Origin: Siphonodentalium dalli
Lineage: Eukaryota; Mollusca; Scaphopoda; Gadilida; Siphonodentaliidae
Direction: 5' to 3'
Assembly (NCBI GenBank): GCA_032622095.1
Contig: CP136065.1
Location: forward strand, 37,110,732-37,174,731
Length of the DNA: 64,000 nt
The notes under the pieces are model-generated. The model was not told the DNA's origin, did no database searches, and worked only from the letters and a program-made list of their open reading frames with translations. This document shows, in pieces, positions 12,601 to 24,484 of the stretch (its first letter is position 1; each line of letters starts with the position of its first letter). The position numbers and the translations under genes were made by a program.

Positions 12601-13338
12601 ATTGTCAACTGTAATGGAATTTTCTTCAACTATTTTAATTCTAGTTTGTTCCCATTAGAGAATAATGAGCAGAGTGCAATAAGGATCAGATTACGAAGAA
12701 ATGGTTTAAACCCAGACATCAGTGTCGATGGCGAAAACATGTTTGGAGTTCCAGAACAAACACTGGGTGACACAGTTTTTTGAAAAGTAAAAGCAGGGTG
12801 TTGGAGATCAGGACCAAACTCCTTGTAGAGTTCAGTCCCCCCCCCCCACGCATGACATACCGAACCTACACGTTATGTGACGAAATGTTACATTTATTTA
12901 TTTGAGACTATCGTACGTTACAATTCATTCAGCATTATTCTGAGAAACTGAACTGTCCATATTCATTTGAAAATTGTCTGGATCAAGCCAGAATGAATTG
13001 TAACAGAGAAAACACTTCAATAGAAAATGTTTAATTTAATTAAGAAAATGCACATGCCGGCAGCGTTCATACATAGCGTAGCGATGGGACTGAGCTCTGT
13101 TTTGCAGCTTGGATCAGGACCCGAGACTGTGTGGTCAGCTGAAGAGGTGAAATTACGTGTGGATCATGTGACATATACGGGGAACTTGGGCTATGGTGCT
13201 GATACACATACACAGCTACAAATGCGTAGGTATGCCTAGGTGTGCACATAAACGAGAATATATGATGAGAACTGGTGATGACACAGTAAATAAATAAATG
13301 GGCAATAACTGGTTGTACAAATTTCTAAAAAAGATGGA
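12601..13338. other. Unannotated DNA with an 11-C run
   Basis: No gene is recognised. A run of 11 C lies at 12837-12847. The plus frame 13027-13239 has no known domain. Sequence immediately before 13339 may be the decayed N-terminal part of the transposase that follows. Confidence 0.4.
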
Positions 13339-13848
13339 GTGATGTCCGCAAAGCAGGACATCCAGTCCTTGGTTGTGCCTAGAGCAAAATTATCACCAGA
13401 AAATTGTAAATTATTATTACAATGCTCTTTCAGATGCACTTGGAAACATATTAACTTCAAGACAAACCACATCTTATCTTCATTCTGGATGAAACTGGGG
13501 TTCAGCCTCAACATTATCTATGTAAATATGTTGACAACAGGACTAATGCACACGCCCTCACTTCAACATGGGATACAACTACAACTGATATGGTGCAGTT
13601 GGCAGTGCAATGCGTCCCTCCTATAGATTTACGGGAAAGAGAACCACGCCTGGTTTATTTTCCCGGAAGTAATTTTAGAGACAGTCAGACTGAATGATCC
13701 AATGGACTAATACTCCAAGAATATCTTGAGAAACTTTTTCTTAAGTACATGTATTTCCCTTCAACTGAGGAAAATAAACTACTGTTATATGACGGACATT
13801 CGTCGCATGTTCTGCTTATTATAATTGTTGAACGGGTCATTCTCACAT
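13339..13848 (+). pseudogene. Pogo/CENP-B-like DDE transposase remnant
   Basis: From about 13467 the frame reads FILDETGVQPQH, the first catalytic Asp box of pogo/Tigger/jerky transposases (Asp codon 13488-13490). It continues with HALTSTWDTTTT, VPPIDL and SNGLILQEYLEKLFLKY, and reaches LLLYDGHSSHV, the second catalytic Asp box. Upstream, 13400-13466 (HINFKTNH) fits the segment before the first box in a shifted frame. A TGA sits where the family has Trp before SN. The frame stops soon after GHSSH, so the third acidic residue and the C-terminus are missing. The N-terminal HTH was not found. Such enzymes cut and paste DNA at TA targets. Confidence 0.85.
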
Positions 13849-13861
13849 AAAACACAGTGCT

Positions 13862-13972
13862 CAATGGTACACATGTTTGAAAAATGTGTTAAAGCGTACA
13901 CATGTTTGGAAAATGTGTTGAAGGGTACACAGGTTTGGAAAATGTGTTGAAGGTACACAGGTTTGGCACTCT
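13862..13972. repeat. Short tandem repeat, ~30-bp unit, 3.5 copies
   Basis: Units of GGTACACATGTTTGGAAAAT plus GTGTTGAAG repeat three and a half times with few changes. No coding meaning is apparent. Confidence 0.9.
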
Positions 13973-15073
13973 CGTTCGAAATGACATTGTTTAGTTTTTG
14001 CTTCAGTCGTTATTTCTGCTATAATAATTGTTTACGTTCCATTGAAAATTTGAATGCACGGAAAACAAATTTGTGATGGGCGCCTGACCCAGCACCACAG
14101 TTGACATAACTTTTCTTATTTCTTCTTTTCACAGTATCCTTCCAGAAAATGTTTTATTATAAATACATTATTTACTAATTATCCAGTTTATAATTTTAAA
14201 TTGGGATTCACTTACTTACAGCCTCACGGCTCAATTATTGTAGTTGAATTAAGTTGCATTTTGATCAAATAGGTAGCTGATTCACCAAACCGGAGAGTAG
14301 CCCACCCTACCCCCACCATCCCTATATACACAGTCTAATATATATGAAAAAAATAATTTATTTCGTAATCAGTCGTAATTGTATCACAGACCCTAACCAG
14401 AATAGTATACAATCCTGTCAACAAAGTGTGTACACATGGCAAGTGCTCTATATGCGCACAAGGACATCCACATCCACATGCACGGGAATAGGGAATAGCA
14501 GAATAGTGTATATCATTTGACAGAGGAAGCTCCAAAACATTTTACTATCAACTTCTCCGGTCGATTAAACTGTGAACACGTTTTATCAATACTGTACTGC
14601 CAGTCTATTTTTATCAATGTTGGGGAAAAACTCTATCTCCAAACGTTTTTAATTTTTATGCATTTTGGGTAAATACGGGGAAGTCTTATGGGTGAATCCG
14701 AGAAACTATCATAGGCCACAGCTATTATATTTCCTGGTGAAATATCCATATATTTTTGTCTTAGTTCATCCCAACAATATTCAGTAACACTGACTCTGTA
14801 TAGAAATAATCGGGGACTCATACAATTGGACTTTTAACTTCGGACCTTAGCAGTATGTGTAAATGTAACCAAATCGTGTCCGTGACGACCTCTTTGAGTA
14901 GCACAGAGTAAATACTCAGTGTTTGCAATTTGTCACAAATACCCGAAACAGCTTGTCACATATATTTTACCAAACATATCAGACCGCTAATTCATCCAAG
15001 CTTAGCACAGGAGGAAGAACTCTATATCCAGATACATTTCTTAACGCTTGTAACATGGCGCATTGGGTGTTTG
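13973..15073. other. Unannotated DNA
   Basis: No gene, array or paired repeat is seen. The minus frames 14335-14535 and 14633-14821 have no recognisable motif. Confidence 0.45.
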
Positions 15074-15470
15074 ATATCAAATCCAGTCGTAAGTCAGGAT
15101 TTTTTTTTACCCTGTGCCAATGCATTCTCTTATATATGCGAGTCGACCATAGGTCGCCTCGCATATATAAGAGAATGCATTGGCCTAACAATTTTTTACA
15201 ATTTTAATATTTCACCCATACAGAGCCCCAGACAACCATGAGCAGACGACACTCTTCTATATATGTGTGGGGCTCCCTGCAGGGTAATGGATGTTTTTTT
15301 ATTTTATGTCCTAAATATTGTAAGAAACATTTATTTAAAAAACATGATAAAAAATTGTTAGGCCAATGCATTCTCTTATATATGCGAGGCGACCTATGGT
15401 CGACTCGCATATATAAGACAATGCATTGGCACGGGTAAAACAAATCCTGACTTACGACTGGATTTGATAT
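15074..15470. mobile_element. Nested double-hairpin foldback element, best copy of family A
   Basis: The outer inverted repeat is ATATCAAATCCAGTCGTAAG at 15074 and its complement ending at 15470. Inside each arm lies a hairpin. The first (15116-15184) has perfect 27-bp arms starting GCCAATGCATTCTC and containing TTATATATGCGAG, around a 15-nt loop. The second (15362-15430) has the same arms with one mismatch, and its loop is the exact reverse complement of the first loop. The element is therefore a palindrome of palindromes. The ~175-bp centre includes a further short pair (GAGCCCC...GGGGCTC). No protein is encoded. Related copies lie at 37.9, 39.5 and 57.0 kb. Confidence 0.9.
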
Positions 15471-15764
15471 GGCGGGTCACAAATGTCCATAAATAGAATG
15501 CTGGAGATGTCATATCGTAGAACATTCATACCAAACGCAGAAATAGTTCTTCATACCACGTTCTTGTCACATTATGTCGATAATTGAATACTATGTATTC
15601 ACACTGCGCAATCATTCTGCCTTGTAGATGCTGCACGGCCTGCACCCAGTAAATATATGACAACAGTTTCACCACATATACCTTGAGAAATCTAAGCTAC
15701 AGAGATCCTTTTGTGAAGCTTGACCTTTTTTATGTTATGTTAAAAATACCGGCGATCCAGGGCA

Positions 15765-15965
15765 GATAATGTAATCGATTACAATTGCGTTTGATTTACA
15801 TGATCACGGCGATTGCATGCCAATGTAATCGATTACAATTGCGTTCGATTTACATGATTACGATTGGGATTACTAATTACATTTTTCCCAATGTAATCGA
15901 TTACGATTACAATTACTTTAGTAAACGTAATTGATTACTTTTCGATTACATCTGATTACAATTGT
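15765..15965. repeat. Degenerate repeat of TAATCGATTAC
   Basis: TGTAATCGATTACAATTGCG plus TTCGATTTACATGAT occurs twice at about 63-bp spacing (near 15770 and 15832). It is followed by more irregular TAATCGATTACGATTAC repeats. The TAATCGATTA core is itself a palindrome. Confidence 0.85.
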
Positions 15966-16480
15966 TAGTTTCCAACCATGGTCGCTTAGGAATAGATAAA
16001 GAAATAAATCAAATTAAAATATCAAATTTGATTGAATAATAACATCACTACATAACATGGAAACAAGAAACGACTGAAATAATAGAAAGAAGCAAGCAAT
16101 AAACATATACACTTTTTACATATACATGTATTGGTGGAGTTTCATCATGAAGTTGTGCACCAACTTATTGGGAATATGTTATGTTTTATGTGTATTTATT
16201 TATGTAAATATATATTTAATATATCTTTTGTTTTCTTACATGCATTGCAACTAACGCATAATATTTATGAAAACATCATAAGAAACAAATATAAATTATG
16301 TGCATGTTCTGTTAGATTCAATAACCAACACAATGAAAATAACACTAAGGTTTATTTTATGATCATCCATTGATATCCTGGCGAGGAGTGCAGTAAATGA
16401 CAAATAAATGGTATACCGATGTACATCACACCTGCTTTGTACAGTTAATTAGCCCTATTGTACCAGTGTAACTCTATCTA
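15966..16480. other. Unannotated AT-rich DNA
   Basis: Nothing supportable as a gene. The plus frame 16131-16373 is AT-driven and carries no motif. Confidence 0.45.
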
Positions 16481-17163
16481 CAGACATTGGCTGCGGACAC
16501 ACAGTAGCGATGGCATGGTAGGTGTGACAATTTATTATGGTGGAGTTTTGTGACAATTTGTTGTCATAATTAATATACCATAGCAAGCCATGTCGCCATC
16601 TGCACATTCGCACAATGAGTCTACCAAGCTCTACCAGCGACGGTCGATATCGCAAGGATGTATCTACCTGAATGCCTTGTCGATGTTGATCTTTACTCAA
16701 CACGCAGTGTTATATTTTGCATGCTAAGACACAAGTCCACTTGATAACTTAATGAATAACCCAGTTCAACAGCCATGATTGTTCTTACTAATGAAATTAA
16801 TATAAGTAGATAAACATGCATGCTTTTAGATCATATACAAAAACGTACCACAATAATGATATGTGAGTCATTGAGGAATTACCACCAGGACACGGTCAAA
16901 CACAATTCTGGACGATCTATCGTGCAATTAGATATATCGTCGTGAATACAATTTAGCAAAACGTAATGAGTAGAGATCAACCTTTGTGAACAGCAATGGT
17001 TAATTGGTCCAGTCGACTCACTGTGCGGAAAATCAGCGGGCGACATGGATAGCTATGGCACAGAATTATGACGGACCAATTGTCACCAAACGCCTACATA
17101 ATAATTGTCACACCTACTATGCCGTCGCTACTGTGATACGTGTGTCCGCAGCCATAATGTCTG
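16481..17163. mobile_element. Non-coding element with ~145-bp terminal inverted repeats
   Basis: The left arm (16481-16624) begins CAGACATTGGCTGCGGACAC and includes TAGGTGTGACAATT. The right arm (17020-17163) is its diverged reverse complement, ending GTGTCCGCAGCCATAATGTCTG when its last bases are included. Arms share roughly 80 percent identity by eye. The ~395-bp centre encodes nothing recognisable. No target duplication was fixed. Confidence 0.8.
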
Positions 17164-17352
17164 CAGCAGTCCCAATAACATTTAATCCTAAGTAAAGTTG
17201 GCTAGTATAATTTATAACATGGACGTAAAGGTCTTTATTTTCCAGAAAGCAGTTACCACGTTCAAAGACAAAGGGGCATATTTGTTCACGCAACGTGTAT
17301 GGTATTGCCTTGTCATAGCCAGTGGATACCTATGCCCAGTATGCGGGCTATT

Positions 17353-17469
17353 AATATGTATATGTTATAATCCGCTTGGGTATATATCTACAGGAATACA
17401 GACCAAGGCGCGTTAGCGCCGCGGGCTGTGTTTCTTGTACAGATACCCAAGCGGGATTATAGCATATTT
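17353..17469. repeat. 117-bp imperfect hairpin with a GC-rich inner hairpin
   Basis: Arms TATAATCCGCTTGGGTAT and ATACCCAAGCGGGATTATA, extended by weaker pairing (ACAGGAATACAG with CTGTGTTTCTTGT), enclose a second hairpin GGCGC-GTTA-GCGCC at 17407-17420. It looks like a small MITE or foldback remnant. Confidence 0.85.
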
Positions 17470-19222
17470 ATTAACCGATTCACACACAGAGGAAAAAGGA
17501 ATTGAGCAACTTGCTATACGATGATTACCTATCATAGGTTAATTGAACCGATGGATTGAATTGTGGTGTCACATATTCCTGTTACACAAGTCAACTGCTA
17601 GTTGACCATCGGATCACTTGCGTCGGCATTATTTTTCAGCGTTGATAAACCATTTCGTCTCCGAATATGAACACGTTTTTATACTGCCGACATGTTTCTT
17701 AAGAAAACAGATTCTTCGTTGTGATGATGAAATGTTTCGGATGTTAAGATTATTTTCCTCTTGTTGTCATAATGGAATCATCTTTCAGAACCCAGGAGGT
17801 AATGTTCAGGTCGTGTTCGTACTCAGAAGTGAAACTACATATATTCCACATTGCATATGAGGTTGTGTGATGAAATATCACGGCATTCATGACAAACGAC
17901 TTAACCAAACATTTATATATTGCCTGAATTATCCGCGTACATGCATGAAATGTGAACAGTTTGTAGAATATTCTAAATAGTATCATTCCAAAGATTATTA
18001 CGTGATTATTGTGGATTATACAGTCCAAACATATTTGCAAATTTCGTTCAGTTTACTTCCAATCACCACGCCCCTCCCGACAAACCAAAAATTATTCAGG
18101 TGAAAAGTATTGTGCCTCCATCCATGTAGCCCCCCCCCCCCCCCCCCACGTGGCCGCTACGAATGGCATGATCCGTGTTTTAACTTCCCAAGTGATCATT
18201 ATCATGGCGTATTGTTACTTCCCACGGAGGAGGTATTAAAGATATATACTATCCAATTAATGTCAATTTATGTGTCAGTTATACCTCAAGTCTCTATTTA
18301 GGCGCCGTCAAAATACAGATCCATACAATTAATATGTTCATGAATTGGAGCAATTTGATTGGCTGAGGGGTGTGAACCGGTTTATAAACATGTTTAATTT
18401 TATGCCTGATCAGTGAGTTAAAATATAACTAATTTTAGCAAGTGACCTGCTTAGAAGCAACAGCGGCAAATACCCAGAACGTACACATAACTATGTGGAG
18501 TTTGTCATAAACATTACATAGCGACCAGACTTCCTTAAATTGGTTTCTCACACGGAACTGACATGACCTAACTACAGCATATCCCCAACCCCAACGTATT
18601 GGTCTAACAAGAGAACAGATTATCTTGCGAAATGCTAGTCAATCACCAGAACCGGCTGCTGCAATTGGTTATAAGCAACTAAATAATTGAAATTATGCCC
18701 CGTGACATTTGTGTAGGGAAACTCGAGTCAGCATGAAAAAAAATACCGGCAGCTGAATGGTGTATAATATATTCGGTTGTTTAATGTGAAAGAAAAAAGA
18801 AATTCATAGGCTATGTTAATTCCTCGGCCATTTGTGTGGGATTGTTCGTCAAGCGGCTACATTGGTCGCCAAATTTGGTAGGGGTGGGGGTATTTTTCTA
18901 TACTGAAATTTTGTGCACAAAAGGGGGTAGTTGTGGAAATGCCAATTTATTTCCAGGAATAAGTATGATAAGGCACCATTTCTTTTTTGACTACTTGTGT
19001 CCGACGTGGAGTTATACACGCAAAAATATTTAAAGTTTGACTCAGTACGGTAATGAATCGTGGGCATGGCTTAACCCTAACACTGCCGCCTATATGGGAA
19101 ATATTTAGTTGATTGTAACCAATTAAACCCCTCTTCGGAACTTAACATAAGAGAGAGAACTCTATATCCATCTAATAAAGTGACGTGAAACACTCCGATG
19201 TGCACATGTCCTCAGTGCGATA
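17470..19222. other. Unannotated DNA with an 18-C run
   Basis: No gene is recognised over about 1.75 kb. A run of 18 C at 18130-18147 ends in CCACGTGG. Plus-strand frames around 17618-17860 and 18009-18301 are unremarkable. Confidence 0.45.
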
Positions 19223-19673
19223 GGTTACACTGGTGTAAATATTTCCCATAGGCTTCAATGTTAACGTTTGTTGATCTGCATCAGAGGTCAAATGGAAACT
19301 GTTCAAACTGCCTTCGGATTATGTGAGCTTGACATCTGTGGAAACTTTCCCAATAAAAAAATCAACACCATCTAGCAGGGAATCCACTTCAAATTTTCGT
19401 TTTTTCATAACTAGGGTCAGTTCCGCACTAAAAAAATATTGTCATTTTTTCAATCACACTTAAAATTTCTAAACAGCCACAACAGACTTCACCTTTAATG
19501 AATGGGCCTCTTGGCAAATGAAGTTTGTGGGAGAATGATTCCTTGAATTTTTGTCAACAGTTTACATTTAATTCATGCAACCAATCACAGCCCAGAGTGT
19601 TTTAACTGTGAAACTCTATACTCCTCCCGCAACCGCAGGGGGAGCTGGCTATAGTATTTACACCAGTGTAACC
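19223..19673. mobile_element. 451-bp MITE candidate with 19-bp perfect TIRs
   Basis: The left end GGTTACACTGGTGTAAATA (19223-19241) is the exact reverse complement of the right end (19655-19673). Both are flanked by GATA (19219-19222 and 19674-19677), a possible 4-bp target-site duplication. The interior has no open frame. The superfamily is not assigned. Confidence 0.75.
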
Positions 19674-20129
19674 GATACCTCCACTACGAGTTTAACAAGA
19701 AAACCATAGTCAGAAATGGTAACGCCCTCAAGATCATATTATCCATATATACAATATAACAACTTTAATGTGGTGATTGAGAAAAATCTGTATATAGGTA
19801 ACGCCTATGTAGTATGTAGTTGATTATACATGTATGTATTATTTTGTTCTAATTTCATTTGAAATAGCGGTCTGAGTAGCTCATGAAATAGCATGCAGAA
19901 TAATAATCGGACAACAATTTGCGATCTTCGTAACATGGTTCACGTACGAGCACGTTTCTAATCACATTTAGTATCCAATTACGCAAATACCGAGTATGTT
20001 TTAATCACATTTAGTCCACCACCTCATGCGACAGATCAGATATACTTGCCAATATACACCCTAGGACTGCGTAATTCTGATCTAAGAATGGGCTCATGTA
20101 ATGCGCTCCCGATAAGACCTATCATAAGG
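19674..20129. other. Unannotated DNA
   Basis: No feature supported. CACATTTAGT occurs twice around 19963 and 20007. Confidence 0.4.
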
Positions 20130-20575
20130 ATTAATTAAAATACAGGTATAGTTCCATTAGGGTAAATTAAAATATGGTCACACCCAGAGAGGGTTAATTG
20201 AAATATGGTCCGATGAGGGTAAAATAAAATATGGTCCCGTGATGGTTAATTAAAATTGTACCTTGATTGTTAATTAGAATATCGACCCATGAGGGTTAAT
20301 ACAAATATGGTCCCATGGGGGTTAATTGAAATATGGTCCCATTAAGGTAAATTAAAATATGGCAACGTGACTTAATTAAAGAAAAAATATATGGTCCCAT
20401 TATGAGGGTTAATTCTAACTAAAATATGGTGTCATCAGTGTTGATTAAACTACGGTCCCACTGGGGTGAAATACAATATAATTCCATGGGGGGGGGGGGG
20501 TCAATTAAAATATGGTCAAATGAGGACTAATTATAATATGCCCCCTCCCCCATGAGGATCAATTAAAACATGAAA
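20130..20575. repeat. Degenerate minisatellite, ~31-bp unit, about 14 copies
   Basis: The unit approximates GAGGGTTAATTAAAATATGG followed by TCCCAT. About 14 copies with many substitutions and small indels run through the region, including a 13-G run at 20488-20500. The degeneracy suggests an old array. Confidence 0.9.
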
Positions 20576-21099
20576 TTCCCAACTACACCTTTTACCGGAC
20601 TCGTCATCGGGGTCGCACTACAACTTTTAATACGTCCCAAAAATCCACATTTCTATAAATAAAACCCCCATGCGCCAATATATTACCAAGATACAGCAGC
20701 TTATAATATACCCGGAGGGCGAAATAAATACTAAAACACTCTTAGCGGTGGTAGCGCATCAGGGAGCCTGTGTCGCTGTGAAGATATAATTGGGAACCGA
20801 AAATACAGTAGTTGTTTCATACATTTTATATGATAATCTCCTGTGATAATATTATAGGAAAAATATTATTGGTTGTGTTATTTACAGTTATTTTATAATT
20901 TATAGTGAAAATGCGCTCTGTGATGCTTTTGCTGACTTCTTTGTCACCTACTCTGATCTAGTAGTCCAGAGACTCACCAACCCCCCTGATAGCATATATT
21001 ATATGTCAGTAAAATAACAGATATACCACTACCGACACGCACTGCAGCGGACATATCCAGGACATAACCAAGGATTTAAAATGGTTAAAATGTGATTGC
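20576..21099. other. Unannotated DNA
   Basis: No gene or repeat recognised. Confidence 0.4.
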
Positions 21100-22000
21100 A
21101 TCCTGATATTTTCCACATTTGAAGAACTTTTTACAGATTAAATCTGGGCACCTCTGACATTGGATACCTAAAACTATATTTGGTGTTCTTCCAACAAACT
21201 AAGTCATGTAAGCACATAGATGAAAACTTATTTAAAATTCTAAATGTTTCAATAGGCCTTCGCACTTTGAGCGATGTTACATTGGCTTTGATGAGGAGTC
21301 TTTATGGGATTAAAAGAAGTCCTTATATATAAAGCGTTATGCTCAATATTGGATATTTTCAAGTATCTTTCACCACTGCAAAAATGCCACGCTAAGGTAC
21401 AAAAATTCAAACTAGATCAAATAAAAGTATGGAATGTTGCAATCTTGGACAGATGGTTCAAGTTGTATCCTAGACGTTTCAGAACATTAATCTGACGTGA
21501 TGCATTGCGACATATGTTTGAAATATGAATATCAAACTTCCGTGTGTAGTCAATGTCGATACCCAAATATTTTACTGTTTCATCAAATTTAATTTCAGCG
21601 TCATAAATTTTGAACAGCGGGTTTAGTGAAGATGATGCAGCTCATATTGCAATAGCTTAGAATTGATCAGGGTTAGATTGCATACCCTTAGATATTTAAA
21701 CCATTTCACCAAAATATCCGACTTTGTTTGAAGTGTATCCAAAAACCACTTTAAAATCTGAGTGTGCAAAAAACAGTGTAATATCGGCCGCATAGTTATA
21801 GAGATCACTATTTGAAATATATATGAAATAGAACATATCGTTCATAAAGACATTGAATAACAACGGTCATATGATTATCCTTGTCCTTTGGTTATGTCCG
21901 AACAGTTGCTGAAGACTCCTTGAAGTTTAATATGTTGTTTACGATTTGTTTAATAGCTGAGGGGGGAGTCGTTTTGTCATAAATTCATTTATTAAGAAGT
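21100..22000 (-). mobile_element. Decayed LINE reverse-transcriptase fragment
   Basis: Minus-strand translation gives, in order, LLFNVFMNDMFYF and LYNYAADITLFFAHSD (RT catalytic box YAAD, so the second Asp pair is damaged). Next come VKYLGIDIDYTRKFDIHISN and RLGYNLNHLSKIATFHTFI, then FNYCTLAWHFCS. These are consecutive blocks of the RT and thumb of a CR1/Jockey-type non-LTR element. Several frameshifts and stops break it. The endonuclease and a clear 3' tail are not seen. It belongs to a different lineage from the LINE at 905-4452, judging by the FNYC..WHFC block. Confidence 0.85.
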
Positions 22001-22292
22001 TGTTGCTGTAGGCAGTCACATCTTTGGTTAGGACTATTATATGAGGTTTATAACTGGCGAACGGAGTCAGTGAACCATATCCATGGATCGGTCGGTACAA
22101 TATATATGCACACTTCCCTAAAACATCGGACTGGATTCATCATTTTCAGTCTAAGCCTGTTTTACGCTCAGTCTGGGTTTCAACCGCCATTTGACAGTTA
22201 AAGCAGGTCAAAGTGACGTATTCATCATCACCCAGTCCACACGGACCATGGTTTAGCAGTTTTGTCTCATTTCGTCGAGCTAATCAATCGTA

Positions 22293-22324
22293 CAGTAATG
22301 CCCTAAATACTTGGGGCATTACCG
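22293..22324. mobile_element. 32-bp TIR-only remnant of the TA-flanked MITE
   Basis: CAGTAATGCCCTAA, four bases, then TTGGGGCATTACCG, with TA on each side. The 14-bp ends match those of the 210-bp element at 41841-42050 with two differences between arms. The copy has nearly nothing but its termini, so it is probably an internal deletion product. Confidence 0.7.
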
Positions 22325-22326
22325 TA

Positions 22327-23559
22327 CTTGTCTAATGCGGATCGTCACGTTATATCGACAGAGAAATTCGACAATAGCTTATATAGTTTCTCACATCTGT
22401 ATTATGGCATTAGGTTTGAGACGTCATTGTGACATAAACCAATCAAACAGACAATCGACCGGGAGGCAACAAATTATATTCTATTATACGGACTGGCATG
22501 ACGTTGAACTATGTAGTATTAGTTTTGAGAGATAGCCACTCTGCGGTGTTGGAGATAGAGTTATACTTCTTATTACGTTCACGTCGGCTCGCACCAAATC
22601 CATCGGCATGCGCATGACAGCTGTTATCTCGAGAGAAGCATGATCCACCCGGGATTGTGGGTGCCTGAAGAAAACCCGTTAGTACGCTCAGTGTTGAAAT
22701 TGCCATAGGCTCTAATGTTCACTGAACTGCGCCCTGATGATTGTTGGAAGTTCTAATCTAGTTATATTCTCGTCTGCCTCTCAGTAGAGGTACATGGACG
22801 TCGATACGCAGTTATTAAACTGGTCACCACATCAGCTATACAGTATTGACCCGAACTGTAGTTTGCGGATAGTCCGAGAGGGCTGCTGTTTTAGTTGTTG
22901 AATATAGTTTTGTCATATATGCGCAGACAAATCTAAAAACAACGTAATACTGGCGATTCAGTAGTAAAGTTTAAGCTTCTGAGGCACATTATTTATCATG
23001 AATATTCATGCTTAGTTTTTATCCTTCTATGACACCATCTTCAATGTTTGTGATAAAGCATTATCGGACAAAATAAATCTGTCAAACCAACCAGGGTTGG
23101 GTCCGCAACAGGATCACTCCTGATAGAATGTTCCAAAAGGTTCAAACTGACGCCCAAGCTAACTTCGATGTGTTTGGTCTCTGCTCACAAAACGTTTATT
23201 ATCAACATGATGGTGTTGATAACCAGTGACTTGGGAATGTGCCAGAATCAGAGCTATTGATTGAAACGGTTCCACAGGAAGCGAGAATAGTACCTTTCGA
23301 ACAATGTCATTGTAAAAGGTTGTGAATATCCTCCGATGATGAATGTCGGTATTATTAACTTAATATTTACTACATATATATATGTGTTTCAACTGCCAAA
23401 AGTATGGTCATGGTTAAGAAAACTTGCAACATAAAAGTCAGAAGTATGTGTGCAGTGTTCCAGCCCGGTCGCGATTGCAAAGCATGTTCAAAACATACGA
23501 GTTCATATTGTCGTGGGACACACAGCAATGGATCGTTCATGTCCCATTGTTCCATCATC
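22327..23559. other. Unannotated DNA
   Basis: About 1.2 kb with no supported gene. Short frames (22311-22535, 22509-22706) carry no motif. Confidence 0.45.
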
Positions 23560-24400
23560 GGTACACTCTTAAAACCGCAGTTTCTCTGGAGTACCTACGT
23601 ATGTACTGTACTTGTCCCGTGGGGAGTATGAACATGTTGGTACTCTGGGGTATCTCTCTGTGTACTCTGCAGATTGCCTGTCCAGGTACTCTGGAGTATC
23701 TGTTATGTACTATGCAGCACATGTCTAAGCACTCTGTGGTTATACTTTATAGGTAATATATGGAGTACTAAATATCCAGGTAATATGCAGAGTAGAAATG
23801 TGCGTCATTATGTTATAAAAAATCAGAATCGAGTTCAAGCATTCTCCCTGCATTGCCTCAATATTTTGATAAACCTTTAAGTATGTATGTTCCACCTACG
23901 AATCTGAGGTCAAAGGCACAAGCTCTAATGGATATTCCATCAAAAACTTATGGCGATAGAGCATTTGATTCGTATGCGCCAAATATTTGGAACTCACTGA
24001 GACACGACACAAGATTTGCAAACTCTCTGACCGAATTCAAATCTCTGTTAAAGAGTGAATTATTCTGTGCTCAGTATGGGGAAGTTATCTCAGATGTTGT
24101 TTAATTATTTTGATGTATGTGTATATAGGTGTGTGATGTGTATAGGTGTATGTATATCACATGTGATAGAGGGTATGGTACTGGTAGGAATGTAAGCGCT
24201 CTGGGCCATCTGATAAAGCGCTATATAAAAATTCTTTATTATTATTATTATTACCCGTTCAGATACTCTTGAATACATGTCCGAAGAACCTGGAGAACCA
24301 AATATCCAGATACTATGTGGAGTACCTATCCAGGTACTTCGGAATACATGTCAATGAACTTGTGGTATTCCTGAATTTCGATGTAGCCCCACGTTGTCTA
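23560..24400. repeat. Degenerate GTACTCTGGAGTA-type repeat split by a LINE fragment
   Basis: CTCTGGAGTACCTA, GGTACTCTGGGGTATC, CCAGGTACTCTGGAGTATC and related phrases repeat through 23565-23790. They resume at 24254-24375 (ATCCAGATACT, GAGTACCTATCCAGGTACT). The LINE fragment at 23808-24253 lies between the halves, so the array is older than the insertion. Confidence 0.75.
23808..24253 (+). mobile_element. 5'-truncated CR1/L2-like LINE, 3' end only
   Basis: The plus strand encodes the last ~90 residues of a CR1/L2-type protein: LRSKAQALMDIPSKTYGDRA, FDSYAPNIWNSLRHDTRFAN and EFKSLLKSELF, ending at a stop at 24104. The 3' UTR follows, with the folded tail AAGCGCTCTGGGCC...GATAAAGCGCTATATAAA and an (ATT)n end at 24232-24253. 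The tail matches the 3' module of the LINE at 905, and extreme 5' truncation is normal for LINE insertions. It is inserted in a degenerate minisatellite. Confidence 0.9.
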
Positions 24401-24484
24401 AAATAATCGGTCAAATTTATGTGTAATTAAAATCAACATTATTATAAATCTATAAAACCTTTAAATAGCCCAGACAAGGCTGAC

